Made by a program: the position numbers and the translations under genes. DNA of 34,191 nucleotides from CAZEAC01 sp964510065 (lineage in GTDB: Bacteria; Bdellovibrionota_C; UBA2361; CAIXSY01). Shown here piece by piece: positions 7,363-15,760 of this stretch; the stretch's first letter is position 1, and each line of letters begins with the position of its first letter. The DNA is taken from contig CAZEAC010000047.1 in NCBI GenBank assembly GCA_964510065.1, positions 1 to 34,191 of the forward strand, read 5' to 3'. The notes under the pieces were generated by a model. It saw nothing but the letters and a program-made list of their open reading frames with translations. It searched no databases and had not been told where the DNA came from.

Positions 7363-8517
7363 ATGGGTGAGTTTTTCATCATAGTAGCAAAGGCAGCGAT
7401 TGTATTCGCAATCATTCCGCATCTGGCGATTGTGTGTACATGGTTTGAGCGTAAGGGTTCAGCACTTATTCAGGATAGAATTGGCGCCAATCGTGCCGGA
7501 GCCATTTGGTATGCCGAAGACTTCTCGGCGTTTCTTGGGAGGTTTATTCCCAAACTAATCATCCTTCCTTTTCACTGGATGTTTTTTAAGCCGATTTTTT
7601 TCGTGCTGCGCTGGTTAGGAATTCTAGGCTTTATTAATACCGGCGTATGTGATGCGGTAAAAGCAATTTTTAAGGAAGACTTCATTCCGGAAGGCACCTC
7701 AAATTTTATTCACTGCCTTGCGCCTTTTATGGCCGTCGCCCCAGTCTTTATTGCGTTTGCGGTGGTGCCTCTCGCCCCGGATTTTGAACTGTTCGGGTAT
7801 CACATTCGCGCGCAGGTGGCGTCGCTTGATGCCGGAATACTATTCGTCTTCGCGATGGGTTCGATTGCGGTGTACGGCGTGGCATTAGCCGGATGGACCG
7901 GCAATAATAAATACTCGCTTCTCGGCGGACTTCGTGCCTCGGCGCAGATGATTTCGTACGAACTTGCTATGGGACTTACTTTTGTGTCGGTTATCTTGAT
8001 GTACGGCACGCTTGACCTCTACGAGATGGTTGAGAAGCAGAAGCAGGTATGGAATTGGGGAATCTTCCCAATGTTTCCAGCGTTTATTGTGCTCTTCATC
8101 GTCGGCATGGCCGAAACCAAGCGAAATCCCTTTGACCTTCCGGAAGCAGAGAGCGAATTAGCCGCGGGCTACTTTACCGAATATTCGGGAATGAAGTTTT
8201 TGCTTTTTTGGTTGGGAGAGTTCGCGGAGATTGCACTTTTCTCGCTGATTCTCTCTCTATTGTTCCTTGGTGGATGGCATCTGCCCTGGCCGCTCGACAA
8301 GTTGATTGATGTATCACAAGGGACCTGGTGGGCGGCGCTGATTGGCCATGTGGTGTTAATGACCAAAGTGATTCTGCTGTCATTCTTGCAAATTATTATC
8401 CGCTGGACGCTTCCGCGTTTTCGCTATGATCAGCTTATGAATCTTGGCTGGAAGATTCTGCTTCCAGTGAGTCTGGCAAATTTAATGATTTATAGCGCGT
8501 TAAAGGTGGCGCTCTGA
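7363..8517 (+). CDS. nuoH: NADH-quinone oxidoreductase subunit H with an extra segment
   Basis: NuoH (ND1) is the membrane subunit that links the quinone chamber to the proton channels. Family marks are TWFERKGSALIQDRIGANRAG (starting near residue 26), VKAIFKEDFIPEG (99-111) and the quinone-chamber loop GMAETKRNPFDLPEAESELA. The 384 residues exceed the usual 330-350. About 40 additional residues, including a hydrophobic stretch (roughly 61-94), sit between the NRAG and DAVKAIFKED motifs, where most NuoH proteins have about ten residues. A TAGGAG lies upstream of the ATG but with a long spacer. nuoI normally follows nuoH; here nuoJ begins two bases after the stop. Confidence 0.95.
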   Translation: MGEFFIIVAKAAIVFAIIPHLAIVCTWFERKGSALIQDRIGANRAGAIWYAEDFSAFLGRFIPKLIILPFHWMFFKPIFFVLRWLGILGFINTGVCDAVKAIFKEDFIPEGTSNFIHCLAPFMAVAPVFIAFAVVPLAPDFELFGYHIRAQVASLDAGILFVFAMGSIAVYGVALAGWTGNNKYSLLGGLRASAQMISYELAMGLTFVSVILMYGTLDLYEMVEKQKQVWNWGIFPMFPAFIVLFIVGMAETKRNPFDLPEAESELAAGYFTEYSGMKFLLFWLGEFAEIALFSLILSLLFLGGWHLPWPLDKLIDVSQGTWWAALIGHVVLMTKVILLSFLQIIIRWTLPRFRYDQLMNLGWKILLPVSLANLMIYSALKVAL

Positions 8518-8518
8518 T

Positions 8519-9022
8519 ATGACCGCGATGTTTTTCGTAATGTCTATGATAATCGTCGCTTCGGCAATTGCGGTAGTGGCGTTTCGAAATGCGATTTACT
8601 CGGCACTTGCTCTAGTAGTGAATCTTCTCACGGTCGCTGGGATATTCGCGCAGCTCGACGCGCACTTTTTGGCTGCGGCGCAGGTAATAGTCTATGCCGG
8701 CGCGATTATGGTCTTGGTGCTGTTTGTGTTGATGCTCTTAAATGTAAAAAGCGAAGAGCCAAAGGGCTGGCCACTAATCCTTGCCTCGTTTGCAATCGTA
8801 TGTGGGTGCCTTTTTGCTGCATTGGTGCTCCCACGCATTAACGAAGCATTCAAGATTTTCCCGGCGGCTGAGAATTCTGTGGTTGGTTCAGCGCAGGGAA
8901 TCGGTAAGGTGCTCTACTCAAATTATGTATTTCCGTTTGAAGCGGCATCGGTGCTTATTATGGCGGCAATTGCTGGCGCGGTGATGCTCGCGAAACGGCA
9001 GTATCGAAAGAGGGAGGCGTAG
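8519..9022 (+). CDS. nuoJ: NADH-quinone oxidoreductase subunit J
   Basis: NuoJ (ND6) is a small five-helix membrane subunit between NuoH and the antiporter-like chain. Its third helix, whose bulge is thought to switch conformation in the catalytic cycle, is recognisable in QVIVYAGAIMVLVLFVLMLL with the conserved Tyr59 and Gly61. The length of 167 residues is normal. The ATG follows the nuoH stop after one base, and the nuoK start follows directly on its own stop. Confidence 0.94.
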   Translation: MTAMFFVMSMIIVASAIAVVAFRNAIYSALALVVNLLTVAGIFAQLDAHFLAAAQVIVYAGAIMVLVLFVLMLLNVKSEEPKGWPLILASFAIVCGCLFAALVLPRINEAFKIFPAAENSVVGSAQGIGKVLYSNYVFPFEAASVLIMAAIAGAVMLAKRQYRKREA

Positions 9023-9325
9023 ATGGTGCCGATTAGTTTTTATCTGAGCCTTTCCATGCTGATGTTTCTCATCGGCGCTATCGGTGTGATTGTACGGCGA
9101 AACGCAATTATTGTTTTCATGTGTATTGAACTAATGTTGAATGCCGCGAATGTTGCGCTTGTCGCGCTCAGTAAGGCGACTGGTAATCTTGATGGGCAGA
9201 TAGGGGTGTTTTTTGTGATGGTCGTGGCGGCCGCTGAGGCGGCGGTCGGATTAGCGATCTTTATCTCCCTTTTCAGGGCGCGAAAGACAATAGAGACCTC
9301 AGAAGCATCGGAGCTTAGGTTTTAA
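9023..9325 (+). CDS. nuoK: NADH-quinone oxidoreductase subunit K
   Basis: NuoK (ND4L) is a three-helix membrane subunit in the proton path. The two essential intramembrane carboxylates are in place: Glu36 in FMCIELMLNAAN and Glu72 in AAAEAAVGLAI. The 100-residue length is exactly that of typical NuoK. It begins directly after the nuoJ stop, with AGGGAGG just upstream inside nuoJ as a good ribosome-binding site, and ends two bases before nuoL. Confidence 0.97.
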   Translation: MVPISFYLSLSMLMFLIGAIGVIVRRNAIIVFMCIELMLNAANVALVALSKATGNLDGQIGVFFVMVVAAAEAAVGLAIFISLFRARKTIETSEASELRF

Positions 9326-9327
9326 GA

Positions 9328-11238
9328 ATGGAAACGACACAGATTCAACTTGCAATTATTCCGTTACTCCCGTTGATAGGCTCACTGCTTGCGTTCCTTA
9401 CTGGTCGAGTATGGGCCGGGCGAGTAGCGACTCTCGCTTCGACACTTGCGTTTGTTTTGGTGGTAAGCCTTTTTAATGATCTAAGCGCGGGAAATATTAT
9501 CGAAGTTACACTTTTTGACTGGTTTTCGGTCGATGACTTAAGCGTTCCTTTTGCGCTTCGATTGGATGCGCTCTCCGCAGTGATGTGTTTGGTGGTGACT
9601 GGTGTTGGCTCGCTTATCCATCTTTATTCTACTGATTACATGGCGGAGGATCCGGCGAAGCATAGATTTTTCGCCTACCTGAATCTATTTATGTTCTCGA
9701 TGCTGCTTTTGGTATTGGGAGCAAATCTGATGGTGATGTTCGTCGGATGGGAAGGGGTAGGGCTCTGCTCATACCTGCTTATTGGTTTTTGGTACAAGAA
9801 CAAAGAGTACGCCGCTGCGGGGATGAAGGCGTTTGTTGTGAACCGTATTGGTGATGCCGGATTTCTGATCGGCATATTTCTGCTCTACAAGAACTGCCAG
9901 ACCCTCGATTTCGTGGCGCTTAAGCATGTTTTCGCCTCACATCCGGAACTCGTAGCGATTGCCTTTGGTGTGTCTCTCTCGTTGTTTGTCGGCGCAACTG
10001 GAAAGTCGGCGCAGATACCGCTGTATGTGTGGCTTCCAGACGCGATGGCTGGTCCAACGCCGGTTTCAGCGCTGATCCATGCGGCGACAATGGTTACCGC
10101 TGGTGTGTACATGATTGCCCGGCTCAATTTCATTTTTACCCTTGCTCCGCTTACCATGGCGATAATCTGCCTCGTCGCGGCGCTTACTGCCTTTGTGGCG
10201 GCGACCATCGCAATTACTCAATTCGATATTAAAAAGGTCTTGGCGTACTCGACGGTAAGCCAGCTTGGTTTTATGTTTCTCGCTGCTTCTGCAGGGGCAT
10301 ATTGGGTTGCAATTTTCCACCTTGCGACGCATGCGTTTTTCAAAGCATGTCTATTCTTGGGCGCCGGATCGGTAATTCATGGCTGCCACCATGAGCAGGA
10401 TATGCGCAATATGGGCGGACTTCTTTGGAAGATGCCGGTAACGGCGGCGACCTACGGCATTTCGACGTTGGCGATAGCCGGAATCTTTCCCTTGGCAGGC
10501 TACCAATCGAAGCATGCGATCTTAGAGGCGCTTGAGCATATGCATAATCCGGCGCTAGCGGGGGCGGCACACTTTATACCGTTCATCGCTTCAATTACTG
10601 CTGGGCTTACCGCGTTCTATATGACGCGGTCGTTCGCAATGACTTTTCTTGGAAAATATCGTGGTCACGCGCACCCACATGAGTCGCCAATTGGCATGGT
10701 TTCAGTGTTGTTTTGCCTCGCGCTTTTGGCATTCTTCGGCGGGCTCTTCTTAAACAGCGAACTGCAAAGATACCTTGCCGCGGTGTTGCCTGTTGGTGAG
10801 ATTCATGAAGTAGGCACAATTGCCGATCAGCTAGCGCACGTTGGTGAGGGGCTGATGCATTCCTGGATTGGGCTTAGCGGAGTACTGCTAGGATTGGTAC
10901 TTTATTCGGGCTTTATTCCCGCGCTTCTCGAACTTCCTCGAAAAATTGTGGAAGCTTCAAGGATTACGACGCTACTCCGCGACCTCTCGCTCAATAAGTA
11001 TTACATCGATGAAATCTACGATTATTTTATCATTAAACCGCTTTCTACTGTCGCCGCGATGCTTTGGAAGCCTTTCGATCAGGGGCTGATCGACGGGATG
11101 GTGAATGGCACTGGTTATGTCGTGACTGCGGTGGGCGAGGTAGTGCGCACCACGCAAACCGGCCAAACTCGGCACTACGCGTTCCTTATGTTTGTCTCAA
11201 CGTTGATTATGCTTTTCCTCTATTTAGTGGCGGTGTAA
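9328..11238 (+). CDS. nuoL: NADH-quinone oxidoreductase subunit L
   Basis: NuoL (ND5) is the distal antiporter-like proton-pumping subunit with the long lateral helix. Core motifs are FVGWEGVGLCSYLLIGFW with Glu142, GATGKSAQIPLYVWLPDAM with Lys226, and HAATMVTAGVY with His251. The 636 residues fit the family. The C-terminal third has the long amphipathic stretch and final helix (LMFVSTLIMLFLYLVAV) expected of the lateral arm. It sits two bases after nuoK and five bases before nuoM. Confidence 0.97.
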   Translation: METTQIQLAIIPLLPLIGSLLAFLTGRVWAGRVATLASTLAFVLVVSLFNDLSAGNIIEVTLFDWFSVDDLSVPFALRLDALSAVMCLVVTGVGSLIHLYSTDYMAEDPAKHRFFAYLNLFMFSMLLLVLGANLMVMFVGWEGVGLCSYLLIGFWYKNKEYAAAGMKAFVVNRIGDAGFLIGIFLLYKNCQTLDFVALKHVFASHPELVAIAFGVSLSLFVGATGKSAQIPLYVWLPDAMAGPTPVSALIHAATMVTAGVYMIARLNFIFTLAPLTMAIICLVAALTAFVAATIAITQFDIKKVLAYSTVSQLGFMFLAASAGAYWVAIFHLATHAFFKACLFLGAGSVIHGCHHEQDMRNMGGLLWKMPVTAATYGISTLAIAGIFPLAGYQSKHAILEALEHMHNPALAGAAHFIPFIASITAGLTAFYMTRSFAMTFLGKYRGHAHPHESPIGMVSVLFCLALLAFFGGLFLNSELQRYLAAVLPVGEIHEVGTIADQLAHVGEGLMHSWIGLSGVLLGLVLYSGFIPALLELPRKIVEASRITTLLRDLSLNKYYIDEIYDYFIIKPLSTVAAMLWKPFDQGLIDGMVNGTGYVVTAVGEVVRTTQTGQTRHYAFLMFVSTLIMLFLYLVAV

Positions 11239-11243
11239 GAGTC

Positions 11244-12896
11244 ATGGCCGAATATACCCTTTCACTTCTGATTTTCTTACCGCTCATCGGCGCGGCGCTG
11301 CTCTACGTGCTTCCGCTCTTTAAGCCGAGTGTCGACTTGCATGGGACGTGGGCACGTGGTTTCTCGCTTATTGTGTCGGGAGTAGTGTTCGCGCTCTCTC
11401 TCTGGATGCTTGCCAACTTTGACGGCGCGAGTACGAAGATGCAGTTTTCGGAGTCGCTCCCTTGGATTCCTACCTTCGGAGTAAGTTACGCATTGGGAAT
11501 TGACGGGATAAGCCTTTTTCTGGTGCTTCTTACGACCTTTCTCACGCCGATTGTGGTGATTGCTTCGGCATCAGTACACAGCAAAGTTCGCGGGTACCTT
11601 GCCAACATGCTGGTGCTGGAAACAGCGATGCTAGGAACTCTTGTTTCTCTCGATCTGCTTCTTTTCTATGTGTTCTGGGAGCTGATGCTCGCACCGATGT
11701 ACTTTATTATCGGCATCTGGGGTGGAAAGCGCCGGGTGTATGCGACGTTAAAATTTGTGCTCTATACTGTTTTTGGAAGTGTTCTGATGCTTGTGGCGAT
11801 CCTCTATGTGGTTTGGCGCAATTATCAGCAGCATGGCGAGGTAACTTTTCTGCTCGAACAGCTTCTTGCGGGCACCTCGTTGTCGCTCAAAGAAGAGATC
11901 TGGCTCTTTGCGGCCTTTGCGCTTGCATTTGGTATCAAGGTTCCAATTTTTCCGTTTCATACCTGGCTTCCTGACGCACACGTCGAAGCACCAACGGGCG
12001 GATCGGTTATCTTGGCCGGCGTGCTGTTGAAGATGGGACTATATGGTTTTATTCGATTTGCATTTCCGCTCATGCCACGTGGTGCCGATTTCTTTACGCC
12101 GCTTCTCGCAATTTTGGCAGTGATAGGTATCGTCTACGGAGCGCTGGTTGCCTGGGCGCAGACCGATATTAAGAAGCTTGTGGCCTATTCTTCAGTTTCG
12201 CATCTTGGCTACTGCGTCTTGGGATTTGTCGCTTTCAATCTGGTTTCTGCCACGGGATCTGTGTATCAGATGTTGAATCACGGGGTGTCAACCGGCGCGT
12301 TGTTCCTTCTTGTTGGCGTGCTCTACGATCGAAAACACACTCGTGCTATCGAGGATTACCAGGGGCTTGCAGGGAAGGTGCCGTTTTTTGCTGTGCTCTT
12401 TCTTATCTTTACCTTAAGTTCAATCGCATTGCCTCTGACTAACGGATTTATCGGCGAGTTCTTGATTCTTTCTGGATCGTTTAAAGACTTTCCGGAGTTA
12501 ACGGTACTTGCGGTCAGTGGTGTAGTTCTTGGCGCGGTCTATATGCTTAGCCTTTATAAGCGCACCATGTTTGGCGAATTAAACGAAGATAAAAATTCGG
12601 ATCTCAGCGATGTTTCGGGACGAGAGATGGCGACATTTCTTCCGCTTCTACTGTTGGTGTTTTGGATGGGGCTTTATCCTAAGCCAATTCTCTCTCGAAT
12701 AGAGCCTACGCTTGAAGCCTATCTCGGCGCGGTCCGCGAGCGCTCGCAAAGTTTAGAGGCCAGTGAATTCGCGTCGCTTGATTCAGATATGACCGATGGT
12801 GACACGGACATCGATACTGCGGTGCTTCCAGTCGCAGATCCTCGCGCCGTGACGCGCACGGGTTCCTTTGGTGACTCGATCAAGGAGGCGCTATGA
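11244..12896 (+). CDS. nuoM: NADH-quinone oxidoreductase subunit M
   Basis: NuoM (ND4) is the middle antiporter-like proton pump. Motifs include FYVFWELMLAPMYF with the key Glu146 and FGIKVPIFPFHTWLPDAH with Lys232. The true start is ATG 11244 (MAEYTLSLL), five bases after the nuoL stop; the open frame reaches back to 11064 only as an out-of-frame overlap with nuoL. At 550 residues it is somewhat long, because after the last helix there is a polar, Asp-rich tail of about 60 residues (ending GSFGDSIKEAL). It overlaps nuoN by four bases (ATGA). Confidence 0.96.
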   Translation: MAEYTLSLLIFLPLIGAALLYVLPLFKPSVDLHGTWARGFSLIVSGVVFALSLWMLANFDGASTKMQFSESLPWIPTFGVSYALGIDGISLFLVLLTTFLTPIVVIASASVHSKVRGYLANMLVLETAMLGTLVSLDLLLFYVFWELMLAPMYFIIGIWGGKRRVYATLKFVLYTVFGSVLMLVAILYVVWRNYQQHGEVTFLLEQLLAGTSLSLKEEIWLFAAFALAFGIKVPIFPFHTWLPDAHVEAPTGGSVILAGVLLKMGLYGFIRFAFPLMPRGADFFTPLLAILAVIGIVYGALVAWAQTDIKKLVAYSSVSHLGYCVLGFVAFNLVSATGSVYQMLNHGVSTGALFLLVGVLYDRKHTRAIEDYQGLAGKVPFFAVLFLIFTLSSIALPLTNGFIGEFLILSGSFKDFPELTVLAVSGVVLGAVYMLSLYKRTMFGELNEDKNSDLSDVSGREMATFLPLLLLVFWMGLYPKPILSRIEPTLEAYLGAVRERSQSLEASEFASLDSDMTDGDTDIDTAVLPVADPRAVTRTGSFGDSIKEAL

Positions 12897-14449
12897 CATT
12901 ATTTGAAGAGCTTAAGGCGATTGCGCCGCTCATTATCCTGGGATTCGGAGCGATGGCGCTGCTCATTGTTGATGTTGTCGTTCCGAGTGGTGTTCGCAAG
13001 GGCAGCGGGCAGATTCGAGGTTATATTGCCATTGTCACAATGCTTGCAGCATTGATGATGCAGTTTTCGCTTATGTCAGGGATGCCGCAGTCGGCAACAT
13101 TATCCGCAACATTATTTCATGGGACGCTGTATTATGATCCGATTTCTGCGTTTTTTACCTTTTTTATAATTTTGGGTTCTCTGATGGCAGCGCTTGTTGG
13201 TCACGGAACCACCGAGCTCGAAGGAACACAGGCTCATGCGGAGTTTTATGCGCTCTATCTAATGTCAGCGCTAGGAGCGATAATATTCGCCTCAGCAGCG
13301 GAGCTTGTCACGCTCTTTCTTGGACTTGAGATAATGTCGATGGCTCTCTACTGTCTTTGTGGCTCCTGTATTCATGGTCCGGAGAAGGCCGTGCAGCGAT
13401 CGGCGGAGTCGGCGCTTAAGTACTTCCTGCTGGGTTCCTTTAGTTCGGCCTTCATGCTTTACGGAATTGCGCTAGTATACGGGCTCACCGGTTCGATGGA
13501 GATAGCCACACTCGCAAACTTTTCGCCAAATGAGTCGCAGTCCACGATTTACGCAGTGGCACTGGGATTTATGCTTGTGGGGATAGTGTTCAAGCTTGGG
13601 GCGGTGCCTTTTCATTTCTGGGCGCCAGATGTGTATCAGGGGGCACCGACGCAGATTACCGCCTTTATGGCTTGTGTAATTAAGGCTTCAGCGGTTGCTG
13701 TGGCGATGCGGATTCTATGGGTTGGCTTCTCGTCTCAGGTGGTTATCTGGTCAGGCGTTGTCTGGACGGTGGCACTGTTGACCATGATTGTGGGCAATGT
13801 TGTGGCGCTTACTCAGCGAAGCATTAAACGTATGCTTGCCTACTCGAGCATAGCCCACGCCGGCTATATGCTTATGGCGCTGCTTGCGCCGGGCGATAAC
13901 TTCGGTGGCGGTCCAGCGCTTCTGTTCTACCTTGTTTCGTATACAGCGATGACTCTCGGCTCGTTTGGCGTGGTGCTTCTTATCACTGCACCCTATGCCG
14001 ATAAGAGCCAGCCGGATGACCTTAGCCGCTTTAATGGTCTCGGCAACCGTCGCCCAGTAATGGCTGCGCTCCTAAGCCTCTTTATGCTCTCATTGGCTGG
14101 AATTCCCCCGGGCATGGCAGGACTTCTTGGAAAGTTTTACCTCTTCTCTGCGGCGATCAAGGCTAATTATGTGGGTCTCGCCATTGTTGGTGTGCTCATG
14201 TCGGCGGTTTCCTGTTACTACTACCTCCGTGTGATTGTGGTGATGTATTTCCTTGATCCCGAAGAAGAGCAGATAGGAGAAGAGCGAAAAATTCCAATAA
14301 GTATCTGTCTCGGAGGCGCGCTGGCGCTTTGCGCAGTTGCGGTAATATTCGTCGGCCTCTTCCCTTCAATCCTATATGACGGGGTAAACACAGTCGCGAG
14401 CAGCATCCTCGCACCTACAACATCGACGCAGACAGCACTTCTTCAATAG
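12893..14449 (+). CDS. nuoN: NADH-quinone oxidoreductase subunit N
   Basis: NuoN (ND2) is the third antiporter-like subunit, nearest the peripheral arm. The conserved glutamate is in LGLEIMSMALY (Glu146), and the lysine/channel motif appears as GIVFKLGAVPFHFWAPDVYQGAPT (starting near residue 232). The length of 518 residues is typical for the bacterial protein with all 14 helices. It is the last gene of the operon; its stop region overlaps by seven bases the end of the opposite-strand SGNH hydrolase. No separate intrinsic terminator is visible between them. Confidence 0.96.
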   Translation: MTLFEELKAIAPLIILGFGAMALLIVDVVVPSGVRKGSGQIRGYIAIVTMLAALMMQFSLMSGMPQSATLSATLFHGTLYYDPISAFFTFFIILGSLMAALVGHGTTELEGTQAHAEFYALYLMSALGAIIFASAAELVTLFLGLEIMSMALYCLCGSCIHGPEKAVQRSAESALKYFLLGSFSSAFMLYGIALVYGLTGSMEIATLANFSPNESQSTIYAVALGFMLVGIVFKLGAVPFHFWAPDVYQGAPTQITAFMACVIKASAVAVAMRILWVGFSSQVVIWSGVVWTVALLTMIVGNVVALTQRSIKRMLAYSSIAHAGYMLMALLAPGDNFGGGPALLFYLVSYTAMTLGSFGVVLLITAPYADKSQPDDLSRFNGLGNRRPVMAALLSLFMLSLAGIPPGMAGLLGKFYLFSAAIKANYVGLAIVGVLMSAVSCYYYLRVIVVMYFLDPEEEQIGEERKIPISICLGGALALCAVAVIFVGLFPSILYDGVNTVASSILAPTTSTQTALLQ

Positions 14450-15480
14450 TGCGAAGCGACTGTGCCCTGCATCGCAATAATCTCAAACATTCTGCGCGCA
14501 TAGATCTGATTGAGGTGCGCCGAGGGGTGCCCGTCCTTAGAGTTGATAGCCATCATTTCTCCGTTTGCTTCCTGGATGATCTGGGCTTCATGATTGAAAG
14601 CGATATAGCCCGCTGCTGAAGCTGCATCCTGTGCCTGTCGCCACCAGGAAAGGAGTAAACGGAGAGACTGATCCGGCTCCTTGTAATCTGTGCCGCGGAC
14701 GCTTGAAGATCCCTGATTGAGTACCGCAAATAGCGGCGCGGCAAGTCCACGTTGGTCTGAAATTGCTCGTATGCTTGAGAGCGCATTTAAGAAGTCTTTC
14801 CAGTCTTGAGATTCTGGTTGATAGCTTCGCGCAAGTGCTATCTCCCAAGAAGGGACACGGTCTGTAAGCTCGGCGCCACGCCACATCGCGCTTTCGAAAA
14901 GCTTTGCAAGGTTGGGGAAACCCCAAAAACCAATATCGTCACGCCAAAAACGGATCCAAGTATTCGCCTTCTTAAAGCGCTCTCGTTCTGGGCTGTAATC
15001 TTGTTCGCGCTGCTGCGGGTCATTGAAGCAGAAGCCCACAAGAATCTGGTCGGGATCGACTGCCGCAACATGTTTCCGTAGCACCTCTAATTCACGAACC
15101 GTGGAAAAGCCTGGAGAGCCAAAATTGAGCACCTCGAGCTTTCGTGGTGAATAGCGTGTTGTGAGCAGCGTTTCGAGCTGATTGCTAAAACGCTCTTCGA
15201 GAGCGAGCCCTACACCAAAGGTGAGCGAATCGCCGAGCACCATGATTCTATAGGTGCCCGAGGGTTTGGGCGTGGCAATCTCGCGCTCACGAAATCCGAA
15301 TTTGTTGCGGATAATCTTATGGCCCCAAGTGTAGCGCACGCCGTCATGAAAGCCATCAATAGGAAGGTTCAGACTGCGCTCTCTTGCGCCAAGGTAGAAC
15401 TCTACAGAATACAGCGGAACCCCAATCGCAGCGACATTGGCGATAAGTAGTAATGTCACGAGACAGGCGAGACGTTTCAT
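14443..15480 (-). CDS. membrane-anchored SGNH/GDSL-family hydrolase
   Basis: This protein belongs to the SGNH/GDSL esterase/acyl-hydrolase fold. It opens MKRLACLVTLLLIANVAAIG, a signal anchor or signal peptide, so the domain should face the periplasm. The nucleophile block MVLGDSLTFG (Ser85), the glycine block LNFGSPGFST, the asparagine block GFCFNDP and the C-terminal DGHPSAHLNQIYA (Asp316, His318) are all in order. The substrate is unknown; this group is often found beside O-acyltransferases or polysaccharide genes. I prefer the ATG at 15480, with GGATGAG seven bases upstream; ATG 15492 would add MRLA. It is transcribed toward nuoN and overlaps its 3' end by seven bases. Confidence 0.85.
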   Translation of the reverse strand: MKRLACLVTLLLIANVAAIGVPLYSVEFYLGARERSLNLPIDGFHDGVRYTWGHKIIRNKFGFREREIATPKPSGTYRIMVLGDSLTFGVGLALEERFSNQLETLLTTRYSPRKLEVLNFGSPGFSTVRELEVLRKHVAAVDPDQILVGFCFNDPQQREQDYSPERERFKKANTWIRFWRDDIGFWGFPNLAKLFESAMWRGAELTDRVPSWEIALARSYQPESQDWKDFLNALSSIRAISDQRGLAAPLFAVLNQGSSSVRGTDYKEPDQSLRLLLSWWRQAQDAASAAGYIAFNHEAQIIQEANGEMMAINSKDGHPSAHLNQIYARRMFEIIAMQGTVASHY

Positions 15481-15532
15481 GGCTAGTCTCATCCATAATC
15501 GGCGCGTTGCGATTTTTTCTTAACGAGGTCTT

Positions 15533-15713
15533 GATGGTCGTTAGGGTATCGGAATGTTTCACCACAAGGACGCAAAGGACACGAAGAAGAACCCATATAA
15601 ATCAGGGCTTTTTGAGGTTTTCTTTGTGTCCTTTGCGTCCTTTGTGGTGAAAAAATAAATCGAGCCGTCACAATACGTTAGCGAGAACACTCCGATGCCC
15701 TGGATGGTCGTTA
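15533..15713. repeat. palindromic MITE-like element with 11-bp flanking direct repeats
   Basis: Inner arms of about 33 bases, TTCACCACAAGGACGCAAAG at 15558 onward and the complementary CTTTGCGTCCTTTGTGGTGAA at about 15631-15651, enclose a loop of roughly 30 bases. Outside them GGGTATCGGA and TCCGATGCCC pair imperfectly. The whole is bracketed by two copies of GATGGTCGTTA (15533-15543 and 15703-15713). It fills the gap between two leftward genes and has no coding frame. Confidence 0.7.
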
Positions 15714-15760
15714 TCTAACCTGCGTGCCTCACATGCCCTCGATTATTTCGTAAGCAGTCC

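Noticed and set aside
11064..11243. Longer start for nuoM reaching back into nuoL
   Set aside because: The extra 60 residues are an out-of-frame reading of nuoL; family alignment by eye begins at MAEYTLSLL (11244).
14553..15081. Several open frames antisense or alternate to the SGNH hydrolase gene
   Set aside because: They are shadows of a gene with all SGNH motifs in order, and none has a ribosome-binding site or recognisable domain.
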